From positions 1 to 64,000 of the forward strand of contig JBLXBZ010000011.1 in the NCBI GenBank assembly GCA_048265185.1: 64,000 nucleotides of DNA, in the 5' to 3' direction. This stretch comes from JBLXBZ01 sp048265185. Its GTDB lineage: Bacteria; Pseudomonadota; Alphaproteobacteria; Rhizobiales; Stappiaceae. This document shows positions 1 to 8,475 of the stretch, piece after piece. The stretch's first letter is position 1; every line of letters begins with the position of its first letter. The notes under the pieces are model-generated. The model searched no databases. It saw only the letters and a list, made by a program, of their open reading frames with translations, and was not told where the DNA came from. The position numbers and the translations under genes are program-made.

Positions 1-291
1 ATCTCCGTTGAGGAAGGCGTGCGCGCCGCGCGTCTGTGCGCTCTCAACCTTTTAGCGCAGGCGAAGGCCGCCGTTGGCGATCTGGACACCGTTCGTTTGG
101 TGAAACTGGTTGGTTTTGTCAACTCAACCGCAGACTTCACCGAACAACCGAAAGTCATCAACGGCGCGTCCGACTTCATGGTTGAAGCGCTTGGAGAAAA
201 AGGGCGTCATGCTCGCTCCGCCGTCAGCGCCGCCTCGCTGCCTTTTGGCGTCGCTGTCGAAGTTGAAGCCATTTTCGAAGTCACTGCGTAA
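1..291 (+). CDS. RidA/YjgF-family protein (5' truncated)
   Basis: The reading frame is open from base 1, so the start lies upstream of the window and only about 96 C-terminal residues are present. The segment INGASDFMVEALGEKGRHAR and the ending AVEVEAIFEV match the YjgF/UK114-like subgroup of the RidA family. Canonical RidA hydrolyses reactive enamine/imine intermediates in the cytosol. This subgroup is less well characterised, and the arginine that marks true RidA deaminases is replaced here by a different C-terminal layout, so imine deaminase activity should not be assumed. A hairpin terminator follows 22 bases after the stop codon, so this appears to be the last gene of its unit. Confidence 0.85.
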   Translation: MSVEEGVRAARLCALNLLAQAKAAVGDLDTVRLVKLVGFVNSTADFTEQPKVINGASDFMVEALGEKGRHARSAVSAASLPFGVAVEVEAIFEVTA

Positions 292-312
292 TCCGGTTAA
301 ATCCAGCCCCTG

Positions 313-336
313 AGACGCCTGAAAGGGCGTCTTTCA
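313..336 (+). terminator. Intrinsic terminator after RidA-like gene
   Basis: AGACGCC (313-319) pairs perfectly with GGCGTCT (326-332) over a six-base loop and is followed by TTTC. The U-tract is short, so termination may be partial before the glycerophosphodiesterase gene that starts at 362. Confidence 0.5.
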
Positions 337-361
337 ACGCATTAAGGACAAGTCCACCAAC

Positions 362-1141
362 ATGTCGTCAGATCTCAGCTGGTTGACCGCGCGCCCAATC
401 GCCCATCGCGGATATCATGACGCAAAGGCCGGGCGCATTGAGAACACGCCCTCCTCCATCGCAGCGGCCATTGAGCACGCGTTCGCTATTGAGGTTGATC
501 TGCAAGAAACCGCCGACGGCGAGGCGCTGGTTTTCCATGACTACACGTTAGAGCGCCTCACCTTCGAAACGGGAATGGTGAAGGAGAAAACATTCGCCCA
601 ACTGTCAGGCGTGATCATGCGCGGCACGGAAGATAAACTGTGGCGCCTACAAGATCTGTTGCGACTGGTCGCGGGCCGCGTTCCTTTGGTGATTGAAATC
701 AAGTCGCGCAGCGAGCGAGACTCTCCCGCGCCTTTCGTGCGCGCCATCGCAGATCAAATTCTGGCGTATTCCGGCCGTGTAGCCGTAAAATCCTTCGACC
801 CGGACATCCTTCAGGCGCTGCGCGAATATGCGCCGCAAATCCCACGCGGCATCGTCGCCGACGCCACACGCAATGAAGGCGAGTGGCGCAAAATAACCCG
901 AATGGAACGTTTCATCTTACGCCATATGCTGCATCTGCCGCGCACGCGTCCGCATTTCATTTCCTATTGCATCAAGGACCTTCCCGCGCTGACGCCCAGT
1001 CTTTTGCGCCGTTTCAAGGACTATCCTCTCATCACCTGGACGGTTCGCACCCAGGAAGACCGCAGGCGGGCGGCGGTGTTGGCCGATCAAATCGTCTTCG
1101 AAGGATTTGACGCGGATCAGGTCGTCAACGCTCAGCGGTAA
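362..1141 (+). CDS. Glycerophosphodiester phosphodiesterase
   Basis: This 259-residue cytosolic protein is predicted to hydrolyse glycerophosphodiesters to glycerol 3-phosphate and an alcohol. The family signature is clear: the catalytic HRG motif (PIAHRGYHD, about residues 12-20), the metal-binding pair in EVDLQETADGEALVFHD (Glu, Asp, then His-Asp), and VIEIKS in the middle strand of the TIM barrel. No signal peptide is seen, which points to the UgpQ-like intracellular type. The length is normal for the family. The ATG is preceded by AAGGACAAGTCCACCAAC, which gives a plausible Shine-Dalgarno sequence. The DUF482 gene follows 43 bases downstream on the same strand and may be co-transcribed. 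Confidence 0.9.
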   Translation: MSSDLSWLTARPIAHRGYHDAKAGRIENTPSSIAAAIEHAFAIEVDLQETADGEALVFHDYTLERLTFETGMVKEKTFAQLSGVIMRGTEDKLWRLQDLLRLVAGRVPLVIEIKSRSERDSPAPFVRAIADQILAYSGRVAVKSFDPDILQALREYAPQIPRGIVADATRNEGEWRKITRMERFILRHMLHLPRTRPHFISYCIKDLPALTPSLLRRFKDYPLITWTVRTQEDRRRAAVLADQIVFEGFDADQVVNAQR

Positions 1142-1184
1142 ATAACGGAAACGCCGCGCTTGCGTCTCGCGTTTCGCAGCTTAT

Positions 1185-2516
1185 GTGTGCAAGATAGCGC
1201 CAGATACTCAGGTTCAGCCAACAGGCGTTCAGTTGACAAACGATCAAGACACCAACGGCGAATACATCATTCGTATTATCAACTCTTTGGCGGATATATC
1301 CCCAAACGCGTGGGACCAGCTTGCCAATCCCTCTTGGAGTTTCGACGAACATGGGCGCTTGCGCCGGGAAGAAACATTTGAGGTCACGCAGCTTGTTCAA
1401 GCTGAATCGCAACTTGAACAAGATGATTCAACTCTTGAGGAAAAAGAGTATAACCCCTTCATTTCACACAACTTCCTCTCAACACTAGAAGAAACAGAAT
1501 GTGTTTCGCCCGCCACCGGCTGGCTGGCGCGGCATCTGGTTCTGGAGGATGGCGAGGGCAACGCGCTGGGGGCGTTGCCCTGCTACCTGAAAAACCACTC
1601 TATGGGCGAATATGTGTTTGATCACGGATGGGCGGAGGCCTTTCACCGGGCCGGAGGCGACTATTATCCCAAGTTGCAATGCTGCGTTCCCTTCATACCG
1701 GCGACCGGAAGACGGTTTCTGATCGGTGAGAACGTTGACAAGGAGGCGGGAAGCGCGGCGCTTGCCGGCGGCCTGGTCGAATTATGCCGACAAACAGGCG
1801 CCTCCTCCACCCATGTCACCTTTCTCACCAAAGGAGAATGGGACATCCTCGGGGAATTAGGCTACCTGCAAAGAAAAGATCAGCAGTTCCATTGGCGTAA
1901 TCAGGGTTTCCAGACCTTCGACGACTTTCTGAACGCCTTGTCTTCGCGCAAGAGAAAACAGATTCGAAAGGAACGCCGTGAGGCGCTGAAAAACGACGTC
2001 ACCATTGAATGGATCACCGGAGACAAGCTGCGCGAAGAGCATTGGGACGCATTTTATTCGTTTTATCTGGACACCGGCGCTCGTAAGTGGGGCCAACCCT
2101 ACTTAAATCGCGCGTTCTTTTCCATGCTCAGCAAACGAATGGCCCATCAAACCTTGCTGATCATGGCCAAGCGCGAGGGTCGCTATATCGCCGGCGCGCT
2201 CAACCTCATTGGCTCATCAACGCTGTTTGGCCGCAACTGGGGCTGTCTTGAAGATCACCCCTATCTTCATTTCGAAGTATGCTATTATCAAGCTATTGAA
2301 TTTGCGATGCAAAATGGTCTACGTCGGGTCGAAGCCGGCGCGCAAGGAGCCCATAAGCTGGCGCGTGGCTATTTACCCACCCCCACCTACTCCGCCCATT
2401 TCATCGCCCATCCGGGACTGCGCCGCGCGGTCAGAAACTACCTTGAAGAGGAACGCGGCGCCGTTGATATGGAGACGCAAGCGTTGTTCGAACACTCGCC
2501 ATTCAAGAAAACATGA
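1185..2516 (+). CDS. DUF482 / COG3146 acyltransferase-like protein (FemAB-like GNAT fold)
   Basis: This 443-residue protein belongs to the conserved proteobacterial family annotated as peptidoglycan biosynthesis-like or N-acetyltransferase-like (COG3146). Visible family segments are NPFISHNFLSTLEE, GDYYPKLQCCVPFIPATGRR, SSRKRKQIRKERREA and EAGAQGAHKLARGY, all characteristic of the group. The exact reaction is unknown. Between the N-terminal IINSLADISPNAWDQL segment and the NPF motif there is an extra stretch of about 40 residues rich in Glu, Gln and Asp that is unusual for the family. The start is uncertain: the ATG at 1185 lacks a clear Shine-Dalgarno sequence, and a TTG at 1233 is the only nearby alternative. 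Confidence 0.8.
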   Translation: MCKIAPDTQVQPTGVQLTNDQDTNGEYIIRIINSLADISPNAWDQLANPSWSFDEHGRLRREETFEVTQLVQAESQLEQDDSTLEEKEYNPFISHNFLSTLEETECVSPATGWLARHLVLEDGEGNALGALPCYLKNHSMGEYVFDHGWAEAFHRAGGDYYPKLQCCVPFIPATGRRFLIGENVDKEAGSAALAGGLVELCRQTGASSTHVTFLTKGEWDILGELGYLQRKDQQFHWRNQGFQTFDDFLNALSSRKRKQIRKERREALKNDVTIEWITGDKLREEHWDAFYSFYLDTGARKWGQPYLNRAFFSMLSKRMAHQTLLIMAKREGRYIAGALNLIGSSTLFGRNWGCLEDHPYLHFEVCYYQAIEFAMQNGLRRVEAGAQGAHKLARGYLPTPTYSAHFIAHPGLRRAVRNYLEEERGAVDMETQALFEHSPFKKT

Positions 2517-2520
2517 GAAA

Positions 2521-2555
2521 ATCAGGTAAACACATTGAAACGCCTGATCCTTTTT
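2521..2555 (+). terminator. Possible weak terminator after DUF482 gene
   Basis: ATCAGG (2521-2526) pairs with CCTGAT (2543-2548) and is followed by CC and five T residues. The 16-base loop makes this weaker than a standard intrinsic terminator. Confidence 0.35.
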
Positions 2556-2630
2556 CATATTCCTTTATCAAGAATAATATCGTGATCCGGCGCTTAATCA
2601 GCCGCCCCATGAAATGAAGAGGACTGATAA

Positions 2631-3056
2631 ATGCCCCAGCCGAGCTATGACGATCAGAATATTTTCGCAAAAATCCTTCGCGGCGAACTACCATGCCACA
2701 AGATTTATGAAGATGAACGCACCTTCGCCTTGATGGATATCATGCCGCGCGGCGATGGCCATTTGCTCGTTCTTCCCAAAGCGCCGTCGCGCAACATTTT
2801 CGACATTGATCAAGCGGATCTGAACGCAGTGATGGCCACTGTCAAAAAACTGGGACGGGCGGCGCAAACCGCTTTCAGCGCCGACGGACTGACCATCCAG
2901 CAGTTTTCAGAAACCGCTGGCGGACAAGTTGTTTTTCACACCCATGTTCACGTCATCCCACGCTTTGAAGGCGTCTCCTTGCGGCCTCATACGGGGGAGA
3001 TGGCGAACAATGACGTTCTGGCCGAACATGCGGAAAAAATTCGCCAAGCCTTATAA
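2631..3056 (+). CDS. HIT-family hydrolase
   Basis: This 141-residue cytosolic protein carries the histidine-triad signature HTHVHVIPRF near residue 104, the nucleophile region of nucleotide hydrolases that act on nucleoside phosphoramidates and related adenylates. The N-terminal IFAKILRGELPCHKIYEDE and ALMDIMPRGDGHLLVLPK are typical of bacterial HIT proteins. A Shine-Dalgarno-like AGAGGACTGATAA precedes the ATG. The gene stands alone between the DUF482 gene and the convergent azlCD pair. The in vivo substrate cannot be inferred. Confidence 0.92.
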   Translation: MPQPSYDDQNIFAKILRGELPCHKIYEDERTFALMDIMPRGDGHLLVLPKAPSRNIFDIDQADLNAVMATVKKLGRAAQTAFSADGLTIQQFSETAGGQVVFHTHVHVIPRFEGVSLRPHTGEMANNDVLAEHAEKIRQAL

Positions 3057-3075
3057 AGTCATGCACGACGCCAGC

Positions 3076-3426
3076 CTATAGGCCCAGCAAGAACCAACCG
3101 CCGATCAACACCATTTCGGCGGTGAGAACCCCGACGACAACCCGCTGACCCAAGAACAAAAACGCGCCCACGCCGGACAAGCCGGCCACGATCCGCAACA
3201 ACATGGGCGTTTCGGCCAGCGCGCCGGCGGGAAAGAGAATGAGACGAGAAATCACTCCCGCCACCAATGCGGTGGCCACGGCGCGCACCCATATTAAAAT
3301 TTCACTGTCTTCTCGCAACCGATCGCCAAAGGCGACGCCAAGCCACCGCCAAACATCGGTGGCGAGCCAACCGGCGACAATGATCATCGCATAAGGCCAC
3401 CACCAAGCGTTTTCAGCAAATTCCAT
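3076..3426 (-). CDS. AzlD-like branched-chain amino acid transport subunit
   Basis: This is a small hydrophobic protein of 116 residues with about four predicted membrane segments and the AzlD-family feature of an early WPYAMIIVAGWLATDVWRW segment. AzlD works with AzlC as a two-subunit exporter in the inner membrane, known in Bacillus for branched-chain amino acids. The ATG at 3426 is chosen because it lies two bases after the azlC stop codon, which indicates translational coupling. A longer reading frame would run back into azlC. The stop codon lies in the 10-bp palindrome GCCTATAGGC (3074-3083). Substrate is inferred from family only. Confidence 0.8.
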   Translation of the reverse strand: MEFAENAWWWPYAMIIVAGWLATDVWRWLGVAFGDRLREDSEILIWVRAVATALVAGVISRLILFPAGALAETPMLLRIVAGLSGVGAFLFLGQRVVVGVLTAEMVLIGGWFLLGL

Positions 3427-3428
3427 AC

Positions 3429-4187
3429 TCACGTCCGCCTCAACCGTCTTGCGCCGCGCGCGCCGGCATAAGCCAGAGTGCCGCCGACAAGCCCCGTCCA
3501 AAGCAAATCAAGCCCTGGCGTAATTACAAAAAACAAAGGCCCCAGAACGAGCCCCAGAACCATGGCGGCCTTGTCAGAGCTCAATCTCGCCGCCCCCCAA
3601 AGCGAACAAGTGAAGTAAACCGGCGTCAACATGAACAGCCCCGCCGCAACAACTGCGGGCATGCCCTCCACAAGAAGATAAGCCGCCCCCGTGGCGCAAA
3701 ACACAAAGGACGTTAGCCCCCCGCCAAAGCCAAGGAAAAACGGCAACCGGGCGTGACGCGGCATGTCAGGAAGATGCTTCATGGCGTAAACCCAAGCGGT
3801 CACCGCCACAAAATGGGACGCCAGATACAGCCGCCACTTCGGCGCTTTGCCCTCAGGTTTGAGAATTGGCAAAAGAGCCACCGTCATAGGCATCAAGCGG
3901 ACGGAAGCCAGCGCCACCGCGATCACCGTCGTGACCATACCCATTCCCGTGGTGATGGCCCCGGTCAAGACGACGATGCTCGGAAGCGCCCACACCATTC
4001 CAACCATCATCAGCGTTTGCGCGAGGGTCAATCCGCTTTCGCGCGCCAAACCGGCATAACCGATAAACGCAGCCGTCAATATCAGGGCTGGAATCGACAA
4101 CATGGAGCGCACGCCAAGAAACACCCAATAGCGCGTAGGTTTCCGCAATAAAGAATCATCAGACTGAGTGTGTTGTGAAATGACCAA
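3429..4187 (-). CDS. AzlC-family branched-chain amino acid exporter subunit
   Basis: This protein of about 250 residues has multiple membrane segments and family-typical parts such as the early GVRSMLSIPALILTAAF and SVRLMPMTVALLP. It should form an inner-membrane exporter with the AzlD-like protein encoded immediately downstream. The start is uncertain. The longest frame begins with TTG at 4187, and the conserved part starts only around residue 18, so an internal GTG could be the true start. No regulator is adjacent. The nearby leucine-degradation genes are suggestive but not evidence of a shared role. Confidence 0.8.
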   Translation of the reverse strand: MVISQHTQSDDSLLRKPTRYWVFLGVRSMLSIPALILTAAFIGYAGLARESGLTLAQTLMMVGMVWALPSIVVLTGAITTGMGMVTTVIAVALASVRLMPMTVALLPILKPEGKAPKWRLYLASHFVAVTAWVYAMKHLPDMPRHARLPFFLGFGGGLTSFVFCATGAAYLLVEGMPAVVAAGLFMLTPVYFTCSLWGAARLSSDKAAMVLGLVLGPLFFVITPGLDLLWTGLVGGTLAYAGARGARRLRRT

Positions 4188-4413
4188 CCCTCAACGATTT
4201 TGGAAGGAGCGTTCAGCGCAGAATTCGCGCAGGCGGGGTATAGAAACAGATGAAACGCGGTGGACCTGTCGCGGCGAACCGGTCACCTCTCCCTCCAAGT
4301 TTAGAATAACAATGCCAGCCGCATCCATCAAAAAATGTCTTCGGCCCCTAAAACGAGAAAGCGGCGCCCAAAGGCGCCACCTCACATTCGCAACTCTTCA
4401 TCCTTCAGCGATT

Positions 4414-6828
4414 TCACTCCGCCAAAGGAACCTTGGGAACGCTGCTTTTTTTCACAGGCTTGGCGGGAGGCGCCGTTTCCGCTTTAGGCTGCGCTCGGCG
4501 CTTCGCCTTCGCTTTGGGCTTCGACTTCGCCGCCGCCTTTGGCTTGACCACCGCGTCTTCCACCGTCTCCAGAAGCAGGCCCGCCAAATCTTCCGAGACG
4601 CTCACCTTAACCGTGCCGCCCTTGCGCAGCTTGCCAAAGAGAACTTCATCCGCCAATGGACGCTTGATGTGCTCTTGAATAACACGGCCAAGCGGACGCG
4701 CGCCCATCTGGTTGTCGTAACCTTTGTCCGCAAGCCATTTCACAGCGCTCTCGGTTAGCTCGAAAGTCACGTTTCGCTCAGCCAACTGAGCTTCAAGCTG
4801 CATCACGAATTTCTCGACGACTTTATTGACCACCTCCATCGGCAGATGCGCAAATGGAATAATCGCGTCCAGCCTATTACGGAATTCAGGCGTGAACAGA
4901 CGGTTGATCGCTTCAGCGTCATCCCCTTCCCGCTTCACCTGATTGAACCCGATGGGCGCCTTCGCCATGTCAGCGGCGCCAGCGTTAGTCGTCATGATCA
5001 AGATCACATTTCGGAAATCCACCTGCTTACCGTTATGGTCGGTCAATTTTCCATGATCCATCACCTGCAACAGGATATTGAACAGGTCCGGATGCGCCTT
5101 CTCAATTTCATCAAGAAGAAGCACGCAATGGGGATGCTGATCAACGCTATCGGTCAACATGCCGCCCTGATCAAAACCCACATATCCGGGCGGCGCCCCG
5201 ATCAATCTGGAGACCGTGTGACGCTCCATATATTCGGACATATCAAAGCGAATAAGCTCCACGCCCAGAGTTGACGCCAGTTGACGCGCAACCTCCGTCT
5301 TGCCGACCCCGGTTGGTCCGGAGAAAAGATAGCTGCCGATAGGTTTGTCCGGCTCCCGCAAGCCAGCCCGGGCCAGCTTGATCGCGCTAGCCAGATTTTC
5401 AATCGCCTCATCCTGGCCATAGACGACGCGTTTCAAGGATTCATTCAACCCAGAAAGAACCTCAACGTCGTCCTTGGACACCGATTTAGGCGGAATCCGC
5501 GCCATTGACGCGATCGTGTTTTCAATTTCCTTCACGCCGATGGTTTTGCGGCGGCGGGTTTCCGGCACCAGCATTTGCGAGGCGCCCGTCTCGTCAATCA
5601 CGTCAATCGCTTTGTCAGGCAACTTTCGGTCATTGATATAACGAGCCGACAATTCCACCGCAGTTTTAATCGCGTCATTCGTATAGCGAACCTTATGAAA
5701 CTCCTCGAAATAAGGCTTCAGCCCTTTCAGAATTTCAACCGCGTCAGCTATGGACGGCTCGCTTACATCGATTTTCTGGAAACGCCGCACCAAAGCGCGG
5801 TCCTTTTCGAAAAACTGACGATACTCTTTATAGGTCGTCGAGCCTATGCAACGGATCGCGCCGGAAGCAAGCGCGGGCTTGAGCAGATTGGAGGCGTCCA
5901 TAGCCCCGCCTGACGTTGCGCCGGCGCCAATAATCGTATGAATTTCATCAATGAAAAGAATTGCGCCGTCGTATTCCTCGATTTCCTTCATCACTTGCTT
6001 CAAGCGCTCTTCAAAATCGCCTCGATAGCGGGTTCCGGCGAGAAGGGCGCCCATATCCAGCGAAAAGATTGTGGCGTCCAGAAGAACTTCCGGCACGTCC
6101 TTGTCGACGATACGACGCGCCAGCCCTTCGGCTATGGCCGTTTTCCCCACTCCGGGGTCACCAACGAACAAAGGATTATTCTTCGCGCGCCGGCACAAAA
6201 TCTGAATCGTTCGCGAAATTTCGCCCGCCCGACCTATGAGCGGATCCACTTTTCCTGAAATCGCCTTTTCGTTCAGATTGACGCAATAAGCTTCCAGGGA
6301 GTCCGTCTTCTTTTTAACGCCCGGCTCATTTTCAAGAGTTTCAGCGCCGTCGGCCACGCCATCGACAGGCTTTGCAGCTGACGCGCTCCCCTCTTTGGCT
6401 ATGCCGTGAGAAATATAATTCACCGCGTCATAACGGGTCATTTCCTGCTCTTGCAAGAAGAAGGCGGCATGGCTTTCCCGTTCGGCGAAAATCGCCACCA
6501 GCACATTAGCGCCCGTAACCTCTTCGCGCCCCGAAGATTGCACGTGAATCACGGCGCGCTGTATCACTCGTTGAAAACCTGCGGTGGGTTTGGAATCCTC
6601 CCCGCCCACCGTGATCAGGTTTTCAAGTTCGCTTTCAATGTACTCGAGCAAATTACGCTTCAGCAAAACAAGATCGACGCTGCAGGCGCGCATCACCGCC
6701 GCCGCGTCCTGATCATCAATCAACGCCAGAAGCAAATGCTCCAGCGTCGCATATTCCTGATGGCGATCGTTGGCGAACGCCAAGGCCTGATGGAGCGCCT
6801 TTTCAAGGCTTCTGGAGAATGATGGCAC
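4414..6828 (-). CDS. clpA: ATP-dependent Clp protease ATP-binding subunit ClpA
   Basis: This is the unfoldase that feeds substrates to ClpP. The 804-residue protein has the Clp N domain (residues 1-150), a D1 AAA domain with Walker A GDPGVGKT (about 223) and Walker B ILFIDEIH, and a D2 domain with GPTGVGKT (about 505) and LLLDEIEKAHPD. A ClpP-docking loop is seen as IGF in KAPIGFNQ. The start is the GTG at 6828, because the family begins VPSFS and AAGGGG lies six bases upstream, overlapping the clpS stop. A longer ATG frame from 6888 would run through clpS. The last 45 residues are a Lys/Ala/Pro-rich tail absent from E. coli ClpA. Confidence 0.96.
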   Translation of the reverse strand: MPSFSRSLEKALHQALAFANDRHQEYATLEHLLLALIDDQDAAAVMRACSVDLVLLKRNLLEYIESELENLITVGGEDSKPTAGFQRVIQRAVIHVQSSGREEVTGANVLVAIFAERESHAAFFLQEQEMTRYDAVNYISHGIAKEGSASAAKPVDGVADGAETLENEPGVKKKTDSLEAYCVNLNEKAISGKVDPLIGRAGEISRTIQILCRRAKNNPLFVGDPGVGKTAIAEGLARRIVDKDVPEVLLDATIFSLDMGALLAGTRYRGDFEERLKQVMKEIEEYDGAILFIDEIHTIIGAGATSGGAMDASNLLKPALASGAIRCIGSTTYKEYRQFFEKDRALVRRFQKIDVSEPSIADAVEILKGLKPYFEEFHKVRYTNDAIKTAVELSARYINDRKLPDKAIDVIDETGASQMLVPETRRRKTIGVKEIENTIASMARIPPKSVSKDDVEVLSGLNESLKRVVYGQDEAIENLASAIKLARAGLREPDKPIGSYLFSGPTGVGKTEVARQLASTLGVELIRFDMSEYMERHTVSRLIGAPPGYVGFDQGGMLTDSVDQHPHCVLLLDEIEKAHPDLFNILLQVMDHGKLTDHNGKQVDFRNVILIMTTNAGAADMAKAPIGFNQVKREGDDAEAINRLFTPEFRNRLDAIIPFAHLPMEVVNKVVEKFVMQLEAQLAERNVTFELTESAVKWLADKGYDNQMGARPLGRVIQEHIKRPLADEVLFGKLRKGGTVKVSVSEDLAGLLLETVEDAVVKPKAAAKSKPKAKAKRRAQPKAETAPPAKPVKKSSVPKVPLAE

Positions 6829-6838
6829 AGATGACCCC

Positions 6839-7168
6839 TTATTTTTTCTCCATGACGCATTGCAATGGGTGTTCATGCTTTCGCGCAAAATCCATAACCT
6901 GCGTCACTTTGGTCTCAGCAACTTCATACGTATATATTCCACACTCACCGACGCCATGGTGGTGAACATGCAACATGACCCGGGTCGCCTCTTCCCTGTT
7001 TTTCTGGAAGAACCGCTCCACGACATGGATCACAAACTCCATCGGCGTATAGTCGTCGTTGAGCAATAGAACACGATACAGATTAGGCCGCTTTAAGGCC
7101 GTTTTCGTCTTCGTGACGACGATGGTGTCAGCGTCGTCGGAATTTCCTCGGCGCGTCCCGCTTCCCAT
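6839..7168 (-). CDS. clpS: ClpS adaptor protein
   Basis: This 109-residue adaptor binds the ClpA N domain and delivers N-degron substrates. Conserved features are YRVLLLNDDYTPMEFVIHVV, containing the Asn-Asp and downstream Met residues of the N-degron pocket, followed by VMLHVHHHGVGECG and YEVAETKV. The N-terminal 25 residues are the usual flexible extension. The clpA ribosome-binding site overlaps the clpS stop, so the pair should be translated from one message. A candidate promoter lies at 7200-7229. Confidence 0.96.
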   Translation of the reverse strand: MGSGTRRGNSDDADTIVVTKTKTALKRPNLYRVLLLNDDYTPMEFVIHVVERFFQKNREEATRVMLHVHHHGVGECGIYTYEVAETKVTQVMDFARKHEHPLQCVMEKK

Positions 7169-7199
7169 TTCAGTCTAACTCGCTTTAGCCCGGTCGGAC

Positions 7200-7229
7200 A
7201 TTATAATTACGTCAAAGCCTACCAAGCAA
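7200..7229 (-). promoter_or_regulatory. Candidate sigma70 promoter for clpS-clpA
   Basis: Reading the minus strand, TTGCTT (7229-7224) is followed after 18 bases by a perfect TATAAT (7205-7200), 32 bases upstream of the clpS ATG. The -35 element is only a partial match. No heat-shock (RpoH-type) sequence was recognised. Confidence 0.4.
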
Positions 7230-7710
7230 CTCACGCCGAAGAAAGACGCACATCGGATTGAACCGATAGGTTTTACGGCCTGACGTATTTACTCAACAGT
7301 TTTAATCCCTAGGCGCGACGCTGCAAATGAGGAAGAAATCACATTCACCTCGCACCGCAGCAGGCAGCGCTTATTCGTAAAAACGCCTCATACGTCAAAA
7401 CCACAATTGAACCGCTGCGCCGTCGACATCCTTAACTTAGTCGGCGTCTTCGTGCTTATATGTAGGTCAGCTTGTTCCAAGCTCAACCCAGGTCAGCGTC
7501 ACAATATTCAATCAACGGCGCAACATCTAAAATCCGATAATTATGTCTCGTCTCCCGACGCGCACTCCCAAAAGACCCTCGCAAAGTGGTTTCAATTCAA
7601 GATGCACACTAACAGGCCAAACGCTATGACAGCGTAAATCAATATCTCTCCGACAGAGGCCAACGTCACAGCGGCGTCAAGGACGCGAAAATATATTTCG
7701 GACGATAAAA
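7230..7710. other. Gene-free interval between clpS promoter and phasin terminator
   Basis: About 480 bases without a convincing gene. One 76-codon frame on the plus strand (7407-7637) lacks a ribosome-binding site and shows no recognisable family. Short inverted repeats such as ATCGG/CCGAT near 7250 and ACGCT/AGCGT near 7620 are present, but no strong terminator-bounded RNA gene is evident. Confidence 0.5.
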
Positions 7711-7740
7711 ACAAAAAAGCCTGACGAAATGTCAGGCTTA
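7711..7740 (-). terminator. Intrinsic terminator of the phasin gene
   Basis: On the minus strand AAGCCTGAC (7739-7731) and GTCAGGCTT (7725-7717) form a perfect 9-bp stem with a five-base loop, followed by a U-rich tail ending at 7711. It lies 28 bases after the phasin stop codon. Confidence 0.9.
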
Positions 7741-7767
7741 AGCATCTCTCAAAACAAGTATTCTTGT

Positions 7768-8100
7768 TTATTTAATATTCTTCGACATGATGGTTTCATA
7801 AGGCTTATAAGCGTCACGCGCGATTTCGGTGTACATTTCACCGATTTTCGTCATTTCACCAACAACGCCCTCGTATGCCGATTTCACGTAATCAGTCTGC
7901 GCTTCAAACGCCTTGTCCAGAGATTTGGAAGCCGCCAGTTTTTCCATCGCCGAGGCGCTGTCTTCAAAGGACTTTTTCTGGAAGTCAGCCATCTCAACGG
8001 CAATTCCCTGCAAGCCTTTGGTCATGACGCCGACGCTTTGCATCATGACGTCCATGTTCTCTTTACCGAGCTTCTGAAGGTCTTCCATTTTATTGAGCAT
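7768..8100 (-). CDS. Phasin-family protein
   Basis: This 110-residue, almost wholly helical protein has the phasin pattern of amphipathic repeats and few charged clusters, with EAQTDYVKSAYEGVVGEMTKI and the ending ARDAYKPYE as the family-typical part. Phasins coat polyhydroxyalkanoate granules, so this suggests the host stores PHA, although no PHA synthase is in the window. The start is the ATG at 8100, preceded by GGAGAGAG. A longer frame back to 8202 is rejected because it would overlap the -10 element of the promoter at 8201-8228. The gene is a single-cistron unit with its own promoter and terminator. Confidence 0.88.
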   Translation of the reverse strand: MLNKMEDLQKLGKENMDVMMQSVGVMTKGLQGIAVEMADFQKKSFEDSASAMEKLAASKSLDKAFEAQTDYVKSAYEGVVGEMTKIGEMYTEIARDAYKPYETIMSKNIK

Positions 8101-8200
8101 AACTCTCTCCGTCTTAAAGGATGACAGGATTTTAGCTTCAAGCCCCTGATCCATCGATGGTCCACCGAACGCGGCATGAAGATCAACTGGATTATGCAAC

Positions 8201-8228
8201 AATGTATGCGCCGCACAAAAAATGTCAA
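8201..8228 (-). promoter_or_regulatory. Sigma70-type promoter of the phasin gene
   Basis: The minus strand has a perfect TTGACA (8228-8223), a 16-base spacer and TACATT (8206-8201). This would start transcription near 8194 and leave a leader of about 95 bases before the ATG at 8100. Confidence 0.65.
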
Positions 8229-8475
8229 GGATTCATTGCAGCGCAACATAAAAACTCTCTCAAAAATTGAATTACATGAAACGATAAATTTAAACGAGCT
8301 TAAATCAAAAGAAATTCGAATTATTTCGCCAAACTTTACACATTCGTAACCGCGTTTCGATCATTGTGTCGAAGTGAGGCGGAGTTGCAACAGCTCCCAA
8401 ATTTGAAACGCAAGCGGCCTGAAATTAAGTTCAGCGCCGTTTTCGCAGACGCATCGCCAAAATGGGGTACCCATC
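8229..8475. other. AT-rich divergent intergenic region (phasin / carboxypeptidase)
   Basis: The interval is clearly richer in A and T than the flanking genes, notably 8250-8340. It must hold the plus-strand promoter of the carboxypeptidase gene, but no -35/-10 pair stands out on that strand. No gene is seen. Confidence 0.4.

Noticed and set aside
6829..6888. N-terminal extension of ClpA to an ATG at 6888
   Set aside because: It overlaps clpS, is not ClpA-like, and the GTG at 6828 has an ideal ribosome-binding site.
7407..7637. 76-codon frame in the clpS-phasin gap
   Set aside because: No Shine-Dalgarno sequence, no family resemblance, and irregular composition. Considered non-coding.
8101..8202. 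N-terminal extension of the phasin to 8202
   Set aside because: It would overlap the -10 box of the phasin promoter. The ATG at 8100 has a good ribosome-binding site and the normal phasin start.
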